Below are positions 1 through 12,445 of a stretch of DNA of 64,000 bases, one piece after another. How positions within the stretch are numbered: position 1 is the first letter of the stretch; every line of letters begins with the position of its first letter. Source of the DNA: Istiophorus platypterus (lineage: Eukaryota > Chordata > Actinopteri > Istiophoriformes > Istiophoridae); contig CM029115.1 in the NCBI GenBank assembly GCA_016859345.1, positions 28,617,838 through 28,681,837 on the forward strand, written 5' to 3'. Below the pieces are notes generated by a model. It had not been told where the DNA came from and made no database searches. It saw only the letters and a program-made list of their open reading frames with translations. A program made the translations under genes and the position numbers.

Positions 1-2441
1 TCAGGGCCCCGGTCCTTCAGGGCCCCCGGTCGGTGCGACCGTCCGGCCGCTCGCTGGCTCCGGACCTGGACTGTTAGCGCGCGCTCGTCATCACCGACGG
101 GACTGAGGGGAAGAACCGCGACGAGAGACGAGCTCGAACTAAGTGGAGGCGTGCGGTGCAGCTGACGCGTCCGGCGGAGACAGACGCGGGCTGTTGTCGG
201 TGATATCGTCGTTAATGAGCCGTGTGAGTGACGGCGGCTGACGTTCCTCTGTCAGGCCGCTCCGCGTCTCCTCTGATCTAAAAGCAGGTATCACAGTTTG
301 GGACGGCAGCGTTTACTTCAAACCTTCATGTTAAAATATCTCCGCCACTTCAAACCCCGCGTCCGTCACTTCCACGGCTCGCTCAATCACGCGGACGTTT
401 CAAAGTGAGGATTTTGGTAAATGACTATAATTAATCCTCCTGAGCGCCGGTTTGAGTCCCAGCGGTGCCGGGCCCGCCGCTTGATTGACGGCTCTATTTT
501 TAAGTCTTCTTGTCGAGAACAGGAAGCTGGGCGGGAAGGAAATGGGACCTGACGGCTGCTGATGCGGTGATGGACGGTATGTCCTTGTCTCCCGCAGCGG
601 TGACCGGAGACACCGTCCGTCCCGCCCCATCCTGCCACGGAGCCGCTGAGCAAGGCACCAAAACCCCGCATGAACCTGACTCCACGATATCTGAGAGTCT
701 TAGAGGGACCCTGCTGATCGGGTTTATCACCTGAGTTTAGCTACAGACTCGTGGTCTTCACAGGTCCAGTCAGTTCCAAGAAACTGAGACCTGAACCAGG
801 ACCTGAGCTGGGCCAGGTCCAGATTATCTGGTGTTATTAAACTCAGGTCATTTCAGGCTGAGTCTGAGTCCCGGGTCCGTTTTGGGTTGAGTTTTTTCCT
901 TCTTTTGGTGTACCTGGACCTGGTCTGACAGACCCATGGGACCCGATCTAATCCTCGGGTTCGTTGCGGATTAGGTCTCCTCCTCGTGTTTTTAAACGTC
1001 ACTCTTCTGTGTCAGTACCTCTGATACCTGAGTGGTCCGGGTCTAACGTATGATCAGCTCTATTTACACGCTGGGTCCTCGCGTTCCTATTACATCTGAG
1101 CTAATGAGGATCAGGTCTTCCTATTTTCGAATTTGTTTTTGAACAGTTTTGACACCTGGACAGCGACTGACAGAAAAGTCACAAATGTGGATCGTGAGCA
1201 GATTTTGGTATCAGGACAACATGAAAACTGGCAGGTTTAGATAGAACCGTCTGAGAACCCAGATGTTTCAGAAAGAGCCAAAGGTTTCCGTTCCGAATAA
1301 TCGAACTTCACTGGATAAACATTTCATTTACTGACACCAACACTTAAATATTCAGCTACAAATGAACAAATAGAAGAATAAAGTGAATCAGAGTAAGAAG
1401 TTTATTTAATGTTCAATCATTTAATCCTTTAAACAGGACGTGTTCACGAAAAACTGTCTACAATGTACATTATATTATACTAAAGAACCAGAAAAAAAAA
1501 CAAAATAAACGCTGATGCTACTGCGCATGTCCGTACAATCAGCTGTGAAGGAGGCGGGGCTTCGGTGACATAGCAGGAAGAGTTTCACACGTGTGTCGGT
1601 TTAAGCGGTGAGTTTTTATTTTTCTGATTTTCTGTTTTCTTTTATTTTTCTTTTATTTTTCTTCACGAGTTTAATTTGAAATCAGACCACCGCTGTTAGC
1701 ATGAAGCTAGCGTTAGCTACCATGGTACGACTGAGTCTGGGCCACACACGCACACACAGCACAACCACGTGTGTGTGCGCGTGTTTTTACTGTGATATAA
1801 CGTAAACATTATCGATTGTTTATAGTAGTTTTTGTCTGATAAGTTAACCACCCAGAGGCTAGCTGTAGTAGACACTGAGCCCCCTGCGCGTGACGCAAGA
1901 CTCCGTTCAGAAAATGTCATTTTAACTTTTCCTTCCGTGTCAGATGGTGAAACACGGGTATTAAAATAACCGTTGAGCCCTGAGCACATCGGCAGGTGTC
2001 AGTCTCAACTTCGGCCGAGTCAAATAAAACAAACAGCTGTATTTAGGGTAAATGTTTAGGTTTAACATCTGGTCCCTCTGTGTCAACCTGCTGAACACAC
2101 TGTGTCATCTCTAACTGCAGCGGTGTTTCAGAGCTTAGCTCACGTTTCCACGTAAACTCACATCTGTAACGTGAGATTTTCTGCTTCCCCCTGCTAAACG
2201 CACGTGTGTGAACTGCACAGTGACAGTGAAACAACCGACTGAGGCTCAGACACACACGGAAACGCTGTTTTATTTTGGGCTTCCAAGTAACACGAGTGTG
2301 AAATGATTCCAGTCCTTCGATCCACTCAGATAAACAGATTTATATTTTTTATATATATATTATATTGTATGTTCCCGTACAAACTCACTTCTGTGTGTGT
2401 GTGTGTGTGTGTGTGTTTGCGCGCGCGTGTGTGGGGCTTAG
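1..2441. other. CpG-rich flank upstream of ddx31
   Basis: No coding exon could be supported here. Bases 1-250 are CpG-dense and could be a promoter or an untranslated first exon; a possible donor lies at about 286 (aagcag|gtatca). The short frames around 387-734 overlap one another on both strands, match nothing I know and are treated as chance. Human DDX31 has GTF3C4 head-to-head on this side, but I could not recognise gtf3c4 coding sequence. Bases 700-1500 are ordinary AT-balanced DNA with no visible feature. Confidence 0.5.
1500..1607 (+). promoter_or_regulatory. ddx31: Probable ddx31 promoter and untranslated first exon
   Basis: A GC box (ggaggcggggc, around 1549-1559), a tgcgcatg element resembling half an NRF1 site (around 1521) and a GGAAG core lie just before a good splice donor, gtgagt at 1608. 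This fits a short TATA-less housekeeping promoter with an untranslated exon ending at 1607, about 840 bp before the first coding exon. The transcription start cannot be read from sequence. Confidence 0.4.
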
Positions 2442-2449
2442 GTGTGTTG

Positions 2450-5400
2450 ATGATGTCATCAGCAGATGACCAGCTGTGTCTGAACATCAGCAGTGGTTTG
2501 CCCTTGGCTCAGTCTTCCAGGAGGAGACCTCTGAGTGCTCAGCAAAGATGGGCCAGAGTGAGTATCATAGGAAAATCCTTCACCAGGTCTGGAAACTAGT
2601 CCTCCGGATTCACCTGGGCTTTTTCTTGGTTTAAGGCTGAGGTCACCTGTGTCTCATGCTGAATTTGTGGGCTCGGTTGTCTCAGTCTTAAGACCCAGAC
2701 CTGGTCCTGATCAGGGTCCTGGTTCGTTTCAGACATCGTCTCAGGCTGAACTGGTTTCCCCCAGCTGTCAGACGGGAGCAGTTACAGTTATCACAATCTG
2801 ACAGGCTCAAGACGTTACCAGGCTGAAGCAGAGTCCAGTGCACATCTGTTGCCAGGTCAACATCTGTAAATGAAAAGAAAGAAATGAAACAGACACACAG
2901 AAACACTGTTAAGATTGAGAGAACTCTGAATGTCTTTAAACCGCATTTCTTTCATGAAAACTCCTCCATTATTTTTACCAATTAGAGAACTTTAGGTTCT
3001 GTAAAATACTAATTATTGTCTGTGTTCTTCCTGTTTGGTTCCTCAGGTTTTTTTGATGTCATATTTCATCTTCTCTTCTGTGTTTTTTCTGTGCTCGATG
3101 TCTCAGGCTAAGCAGGTTGAAATAATTTCAGCAACTTTTTGTCATATCCAAGCTGGAGGGACTCTTATTCTGAAAGGGTGGGATTGGGCTCCGATTTGGT
3201 GTCAGACAAATTTGATAACTGGCCTCAGATCTGTGTTTTAGACTCATAAACAGGCGGTTATGAAACCAGACCTGGTCCTGGTTCAGTTTGTCAGACTTAT
3301 TTTCATAATAAGAGCATCCTCTCTGAGCTGATTAAATGGTTGATGTTTGTCTGTGACGTCCAGAAGAAGCAGAGAGCAGAGACGAGGTTTAGCGGCTCCT
3401 CCTCTGAGGAGAGACACTCCTTCAAACAGAGGAGGCTGCAGGAGCAGGAAGAGCACGAGGCACAGGAGGAGGTACAGGTACAGACCGAAGCTCCTCCCCC
3501 TGCAGAATCACAAGTAAACAGCACACACACACACACCATAGTCGATTTATTTATTGAGTCTGGTTCGGACCTTGATGACCAGGAAGTAACCACGTCGTCT
3601 TTTTGTTGTAATAATTATTATCGGTGCTGTGTGGTGTCTCCAGGCTCCGCCCCCTGATCCCAAAGATGGCAGGACAGGACAGAAGAAGAAGAAGAAAAAG
3701 GAGGCAGAGAAGGAGAAGGATGGAGTGAAGGAGACAGGAAAGAGCAGCATCAAGACCTCCTCTCTGTTCAAACACAACCCGGACATACCTGAGATCCACA
3801 GGTACCCAGCTCCTCCTCTGATTGGCTGCACAGAGCCTCCTCTGCTTCTGATTGATTTTTATCACAGTCATATATTTCTGATCAGTTTTTTCTGTTAGTA
3901 ACCTAGAAACTTTTCTTTGATTATTTCTTCTTCCTTCCCTCCTTCCCTCCTTCCATCCTTCCCCCCTTTCCCCCTCATGTTCTTTTCCTCCTTCCGTCCT
4001 TCCTTCCTTCCTTCCTTCCATCCTTCCATCCTTCCTTCCTTCCTTCCTTCCTTCCTTCCTTCCTTCAGACCAGCTGTTTCTCAGGTGAAGGAGAAGATTT
4101 TCACCACCGATTCGTTTTCAGACCTGGACCTGCATCCACACCTGGTAACACACACGTTTGTACTTCTATACATGTGAGGACCTTCAGGGACAGATTCTGA
4201 CAATGTCAAATCACGTCTGATTCCCCTTGAATCTTATGAAGTTTATCTCTCATCAGATGACAAAAAGTCCAGGTGAGTTCAGATCCCTGATCAGCTGCTC
4301 TTTAACCAGGATCCAGAAATCCTCTGGTTTTTGGAGGCGGCTACTAAATGAATCATCATCAACATTAATGAAACCTAGTTATTGTTATTATTGATGGATA
4401 TTGGTTGTTGTTATCATGAAATAACAGCTGGAACAAACCTACTTTTACACCTGATCAGCTCAGAGTTCAGGATCCTGGAGCTCTTGATCCAGAACTCTGA
4501 GCTGTTAAAGCTTCAGATATTGATCTGATGAATAAAACATTTAAGCAGGCAGTCTCAGAGAGAAGTGATGTGTCTTCACTCACAAAGTCTTTGTAAAGAG
4601 ACATTAACCAGCAGTTAACCAGCAGTTAACCAGCAAACTGAAGTTTCTAATTGATAGCCATTAATTATCTACAGCCGATTTAATCTACCACCACTGACGT
4701 CGTCATTTTTACCAGAGGGAGAAACAAATGAGAAGCTGCTGACGTCATCTGACTGTTTTCTACCAGAAAAATAACCAGGAGACACAAAAGTCCCATAAGA
4801 GACCTCGTTAGTGTCGGAGTTTGAAGAGTCCAGGACCCAGATCCCACATGGAACCAGAGATCTGGACCCAAAATTGCTGCTGCCCACGTAAACCTAAACC
4901 TTACTCTAACATTAAGGCCATGAAAGAGTCTGAACCCTGTGAACAGTGGGGACCAAACTTCCACCGGTCCTCACATGGTCCTCACAAAGATAGACTTACA
5001 ACAACACCACACACACTCATACAAGTCATCAGCGTGTGCTGTTCTGTGTCCTGATTGGCTGATTTATGTCCGCTAGGTGGCAACACTTAACAAAGTCCTG
5101 AATGTTTCCACACTGACCAGGTGAGGTCTCACACACACACACACACACACAGAAACACTTGTATTTCGTTGTATCTCATTGGTAGAATCAGTGAATCTGT
5201 AAATAAAGACAAAGCTGATTCTGGTCCAATAAATCTCTGGTATCAACACTCACAGCCCAGCTCTTCAGTTTAATGTACACTTAAGGATTTAAATCACTTT
5301 ACACCAACTGTGTGGCCAAAACATGAATGATACAGGTTTCATGTTTGTGTGTGTGTGTGGGTGTGTGTGTGTGTTCAGCGTTCAGAAGCAGACTATCCCA

Positions 5401-8400
5401 GTCCTCCTGTCTGGACGAGACGCTGTAGTTCGATCTCAGACGGGATCAGGTGAGACACTTTACACACACTCTTTAAATCCACCAGATGTTTGGCTTTTAC
5501 ACTACAGTTACTGGAGTGTGACTGGGAGTTGCAGGCGGTTAAACCTCTGTCTCTGCAGGTAAGACTCTATCCTACGCAGTCCCACTGGTTCAGAGCCTTC
5601 AGTCCATCTGGCCGAAGGTCAGCAGGGCAGACGGTCCTCTGGCCGTCGTCATCGTCCCCACACGAGAGGTTCGGTCTGATTAAATACCTGTTCTCCCTCT
5701 GATCTGTTCTCTTCTGTCTGATGTAAAAGGGCCGGTCCACCTGTTTCAGTCGGCAGTATGGTTCCTACAGCTTTTACTGTTCCCGTCTCAACATGTTAAT
5801 GAAGGAAAGAGCGCAACATGTGGGAATATGTTTTTACTGCTCCCACTGGATGAGATCTGCTCTACCTGTGTTCATGTCACTGAATGACATGATTCACTGT
5901 CTCTCCTGCTCTCCTGCAGCTCGCCCAGCAGACCTTCCAGAGCTTCCAGAAACTTCTCAAGGTAAGACTCCGATGAAATGAGTGGAGCTGGACTGATCCT
6001 CCTTTATCTGACATTACAGCTTGTTATGGGCATAGGATTATCTCCATTTCCAGATGAGAAATACTTGGCAGACATGTCAGATGGCGTCAGGGTTTCTAGC
6101 CCCCAACTGACTGACCCTCAGCACCTGTCCTTTTTCCTGAAAGAACCAATCAGAGCCAAGCATGCACTCAGCTGCTGAAAGCAAGTATCAGTGCTAAATA
6201 TCACAAACTTAAAAGACGGTGAGGAAGGTGAGAGGATGTCTCTTGGGGATGAACAACAATGACACTGTATGCGCTGCTGTGTTTATTCCATCTCCTAAAA
6301 CAAACTGTTGGTAGAACTTCAAGGTTCATTTTTGACCTTGAAAATTACAATGGCCATTTGACAAAAATTCCTCTTGCAATGTTGACTCACTTGATCTTTT
6401 TGTAGAGCTCATCCACATGGCTCTGTTGTCATAAAGCTGGGTTAACTGAAATCTCCAGAAAAGGACAGAGTAAGTGGACAAGTTAGATGAATTCACAGAT
6501 CAGTAACAACGGTTCCTGCAGAACAGCGGAGGGATGTTTGATTACATGGTTATAGTCCTCAGCCACCACCAATCAGAAACCAGTGTTGTTATTTAGAGTA
6601 ACAGGTGACTCAGGTGTTGTGTTTATCTCTCACTCTGCAGCCGTTTACCTGGATTGTCCCAGGTGTTCTGATGGGAGGAGAGAAGAGGAAAGCAGAGAAG
6701 GCCAGGTAAATTTACTTCCTCTATATACCTCCTCCCCTGCACCTCCTCCGGTCCCCTCCTCCTCTCCATTGTCTGTCTGCACGTTTTGTCTAAAATTCTA
6801 CAAGTGGTTCTAGAAGTCATTGAGAGATTCAAGGAATCCTTGATGAGGTTAGGGGTACCTTGAAAACATTCAAGATCTAATTTAGCGATTGCTGTGGTTC
6901 TAAAGGAAGTTCCAGGAGTCCCTGAAAACATATTAGGGGTCCTTGTTGAAGTTCTGGGGTTCTGTGAGGAGTTTCCAGGAGTCCTGGAAAAGACTATAAA
7001 GACCAACAAAAACTTAGGAAGCTTTGTGTGGGCCTGAAGAGGTCGTAAAGGTTGTATTGTCTCTGTTCAGGCTCCGTAAAGGCATCAACATCCTGATTTC
7101 TACCCCTGGACGTCTGGTGGATCATATCAAAAACACCCTGAGCATCGCCTTCAGCGCCGTACGCTGGCTGATCCTGGACGAGGCCGATCGGTAACTTATG
7201 TATTTTTAACTCCAGAATAATCAGTCTTCACGGTTTTAAACAAGATGAAGTGGCACAGTCACTCTCTCAGTGAAAGACAGTATAAATGTCGCCTCTCACA
7301 TTAACGAAAGACCTTTTGTTGTTTTTTTATTATATGAGTTTGTGAAGGCTTTTTGTGGTTGAACAGAAGAGGACAGAGAATTGAGCCTTTAGGAACTCCA
7401 CACATTCTGTTCTCTTAAATAAGAAGTATTTAAAGTATTTAAGGGATTGGAAAATTAGAAGTAGGGGGAAACTACTCACCCGGCTCCGGAAAAAGTGACA
7501 AAATCTACCTTCCATCTCCCATTTGGCAACTTTTGCTGGTTTCGAGTGTCTCGTTACAATTTCAACAAAGTTTTTCCAGAGCATAAAATCTTATTGAAGT
7601 TGGCATAGGATCAAAAAATGTGAAGGAACCAAAGATTTCTGCAAAGTCCTTCCTCAGTCACTCTTCAATCTATTAATTTTTTGATCTTCAGACTTTCATC
7701 AGGGCTCTGTCATGACCAAGGCTTTAATTGTGTGTGTTCAGGACATTGGACCTGGGGTTTGAGAAGGATCTGACCATCATATTGAACAGTTTGAACTCTA
7801 CAGGACCGAGCAGACAGAATGTCCTTCTGTCTGCTACTCTGACACATGGTAAATACAGCGTTCAACCTCAGCACAGTTTCTGAGTTTTAATTCCTGTCTT
7901 CACACACTGATTCATCTAATTTTGCATTTACTGAATTTCCTTTTAAATAAACTCTTAACTCCTTTGGAGTTGCTTTACATTCACTCATCACCCACAGCAA
8001 TGAAACTGTTACCTGGTTTTAATATTGTTACTGGTTGTTGGCTTGATGTTTAAAGAGGGGGTTTTCAAATTCTGTTACTGGATCACCATAATCCTGAAGG
8101 AGACCTGAGTTCTGCAGCTTATTTTTTCCACCGATTTCTAAATGGGTTTATGGACATTTCCTCATTATGAACATCAGAGATAATTATATCCCCAGGAAGT
8201 GTAAGTCACACTGAATCTAAAAATACATGTCTCATGTCTGTTCAGATTTGACTGACTTATGACTCATAGAAGAAGTGTGGTGTTTTGATGAATACTGCAG
8301 TGATGAGGTGTGATATAAAGTATTTTAATTACCTTGGCTCATCGGTGTGTTTGATAAGCACTGGTATCCACCATTATTGAGGCTTTTTAACAGTTGGACT

Positions 8401-11400
8401 CTGAAGCTCATCAGGACCAGAACTTGGCACCTGGATGGACAGTTTAACATCCCATGTGTTTCAGGTGTGACTCGGTTGGCGGATGTTTGTTTGAATGAGC
8501 CTGCCAACATCCACGTGTCTGGCCCCACCTCCTCCAACCTCACCACTATCACTGCTGTGACTTCTGACCCAAGCTCAGCCAGCCAATCAGAGAGCTTTGC
8601 TGTGCCAGAGGCCTTAAAGCAGTTTGTGGTAGTGGTTCCCAGTAAGGTCAGACTGGTCTGTCTGGCTGCTTTCATACTGGACAAATGTCAGGTACACCAT
8701 CAAAATATATGTTCATCATAACTGACAGTCTGGTCACATTGTACCTGTGGTGTTGATGCATGTGACCGTTTTCCAAATAAAAAAGGGGATTTTAAAGGGA
8801 CAGTAGAAAGCAGCATGCGGCTTCCAGATGAGAGTTGGCTCGGATGCTCAGGCCCCAGTCTACCTGACCATCTAGTTTTTAGCAGTATTAGGGTGATTTT
8901 CAGCTGCTGCTGCCTGATTACTCCTCGTCTTCACCATTAACCGACAGACTCTTGTATATTAGTTTTCTCAGAACAACAAAGTCATCGTCTTCATCTCGAG
9001 CTGTGAGGCCGTCGAGTTCCTCCACTCTGTGTTCACCTCTGTCCTCTGCGGGCGCTCGGCCGACGGCAGGCCTCCCCTCAGCTTCCTGCGTCTCCATGGC
9101 AACATGAAGCAGGAGGTAAGACATCCGTCGGCCATCCGATGACCGCCTGTCTCTGTGCGTCACGCGGCCATGATCAGCAAGTGTGTCCGAGCCGTGGCCA
9201 GTGAGCATGTGCTTTGTTTTGTCCACCAGGAGCGCTCAGAGGTGTTCCAACAGTTCTCAGTGTCTCAGTCTGGAGTCCTGCTCTGCACGGTCAGTGTCTC
9301 TGCTTAACCTCAACCAGTGTTACAGCTGCATGAAGTGATGTTTGAGCAGCGGGAGGCAGACGCCACAGAATTACCCTCAACACTTACCCCACTCAATATT
9401 CAACATTTTAAAAGCAAATTATTTGGTGCATTGGTTGTTTAGCTTATTAGTCAATCAGCTAGAAATAAGTAATAGATAGTAAACCTTTGACTTTTGTAGC
9501 AAATGAATATGAGCCATTATAAAAACAATGTCTTTGTGTTTCAGGATGTAGCAGCCAGAGGTCTGGATCTTCCTCAGGTCACCTGGATTGTTCAGGTAAA
9601 TATCAACTACAGGTCAGTTGTGGAAACTGCTGCTTAACTTACAGTTGTTGTTGGGTTTGTTTGTTTTTTATTTTGTGGATATGATGCTAAAACAAAGTCA
9701 AGAACATAGGAAACTCCGCTCTGGGAAAAGCAGCTTTAAATTCTGCACAGAGCTTAAGATTAAAAAAAAGCAATGAGGAGCCTGGAGGACACTCTTTCAA
9801 AGAGAGAGTCCAACACATGAAATGTTGTTTAGAGTACTATGGGAAAATGAAAGGTGTGGACCCAGATAAGACAGTATTATTATGCCAAATGGGTGATAAT
9901 TTATGGTATTTGTAATCACTAAACAAATGGATAGTGTGTTAGAATGATAGGACCAACACATGTGTCTACAGTTCTTTGTATGATGGCAGATAAGGAAGAA
10001 TCCTGATTGGAAAGAATAAAGCATTTTCTAAAGAGTCCGACCAGGTGTTCATGGCTTGTAGGTGGAATGACCAACAGTTGTAGCTAAGGAAAGGCCACCA
10101 AACGTTCAGGGGCGAGAGAGTGGGAACCTGAACCTGATCCTGGGATGTTAGATATAAGAAACAACATAAGCTGTTGGACTCCTAACGGCTCTAAATAGAC
10201 AGGTCTGATCAGGGTGAAGAGTGAAAAACACTTCAGACCTGATAACGAGCAGTAAATGGTGTCCAGCACTGGCCCCTTGTCCTTTTTAAATGAAGAGGCA
10301 TAAGTGCTGTTTTTTGAACCATTGGTGAGGTAGACTCGCGGACAGGAACCTACCAAGAACCGTAACTCAGAACAATTCAGAAAGAACTGACAGACGCAAC
10401 TTGCTGCTGCTACTTCTGACAATTAATAAAGACCTGGGTCACCACAGTACACCCCCCCCATGGCAGCAGCAGAGTACGTTCACCGCGTTGGTCGGACCGC
10501 TCGAATCGGAGGAGGAGGAAGCAGCCTCCTCTTCCTCACCCCTGCTGAAACCGCCTTCATCACCGAGCTGGCCAATCACAACATCAGGTATGTTACGCGT
10601 CAGCCGTCACAGCCACTCTCCTTCTAGGGTCATATAAAAGCAACATCCACCTCCTGGTTCTGACTGTTGGGCGGGTCTTCTGTGTTTCAGCCTATCAGAG
10701 ATGAAGCTGCTGGACATCCTGTCCAGTCTGATGATGGATGATGCCTATAAGGGGCGGGGCAAATACCACAGCAAGGTAGGACGCCTTCATGCTCAAATAG
10801 GCTTCTCAAACCAGATCCAGAAATCTCAGGGGTCTTTCAGTGCATTCAACAGTCAAGGGGCCCCTACAGGGGGTTCAGCAGTCCATCAGGACCAGCTAAC
10901 ACCTGGTCAGACCTGATTCAGTCAGTCATTAAAGTCACTGTCTGTATTTTCAGTTGCATGTTTCTGTCATTGGTGAAATTTAAATGCTTGTAGCAGCTGG
11001 ATGAATGAGAAACCATCTTTCTGTCCGTCAGAGTTCGTCCAAGGCTCTGGAGCAGGAGATCCGAGAGAGAGCCACGGTTCTGCAGACGGAGTTCGAGAAC
11101 TTTGTCCACTCTGACTCTGAGTCGGTGCAGACTGCCAAGAAAGGTACTGTTCAATTTTGTGTCCTTTTGTTTGGCGGTTACCTAGTTAGTTGGTCGGTTG
11201 GTTGACGTGTGTCCCTGTGATGTCATCAGCGCTGCAGTCCTTCCTGCGGGCGTACACTACCTACCCTGCTCACCTTAAACCCATCTTCCACATCCGCTCG
11301 CTCCACCTGGGGCACACCGCTAAGAGCTTCGGCCTCCGAGACGCTCCACAGGGCCTGCGCTCTGCCACCGGGGGCCCCGAGACCAGACACCACAACAAGA

Positions 11401-12391
11401 ACCAGAGCAGGAACCAGTCCAAGAGTTGGGTCAAGAACCAGAACAAGAAACCGACCAGCGGCCAGATTGCTGGGGAGAAGAGGTGAGTCGTTTGGAAATC
11501 CTTTGAACCTAACAGGGTTTTTCCCTTGGCCCGGGTTGGTCCACCTTAGCCAGACCAGCTGGTTGCTGAGCCGAGCCGAGCCGAGCTGCTGCGGTCCTGT
11601 TCAGTATCAGAGTCGACCACGGTGGACACTACCGCTCTCCTCTGTCAGCAGCGTCTGTAGCTTTGACCTGAACCGTCTTAGCTCCCCGATCATTTTCAGC
11701 TGTGTCAGCACTGCGTTCGTTCACTACTGATTTAAACCACCTGTCGCTATTTCAAATGAAAAGCTTTTCATTAGCGAAAAGTCAAGAAGCTTTTATAGTG
11801 AAGAATTTTCAGTTAACAAAGTTTCACAAGCAGTTAAATTCTAAAAATAAAACCGGGTCTAATCAGCCAGACATGGTCATATTCTGCTGTGTGTGTTCAG
11901 TGGATCAGTTAGAAACAGGAAGGAAGGACAGGAACAGACGCTCCAACTCAGGGTCATCGTAAATGGCTTTAGGTTGCTGGCAGCTGCTCACACCACGACT
12001 GACGTGATGACCCACCTGACAGAGCGGCAGTAATGTTGGGTCCAGGTGCTAGGTGTGTGAACCGTTCATCAGCTGTAGGCTCCTCCTGCTCATGCTCCTT
12101 TTCCCTGAATCCACAGCAGAGGGCAAAGTTGGCCCAGTAGACACACCTGTGGGAAAAACAGAAGGCTGAGATATTCTGCAGCCATCCTTTAATATCTATA
12201 AAAATGAATGTTGTGGTAACTTACACACATACACACAGACATAAACACACACACACACACACAATGTGCTGTGTTTATGTCTGTGTGTATGTGTGTCTGA
12301 CACATCTCTCTGCTCATTAACACACAACCCCTGCTGTGATGACTGACAGTAACACACACATACACACACTCCCTCACACACACTCCCTCAC

Positions 12392-12445
<54 letters not shown>

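Noticed and set aside
1..2441. gtf3c4 coding exons head-to-head with ddx31
   Set aside because: No segment resembles the protein I know, and the open frames here are short and overlap on both strands.
3551..4021. 156-codon minus-strand frame
   Set aside because: It is antisense to ddx31 exons and the TTCC repeat, with low-complexity Leu/Ser and Glu/Gly runs and no family resemblance.
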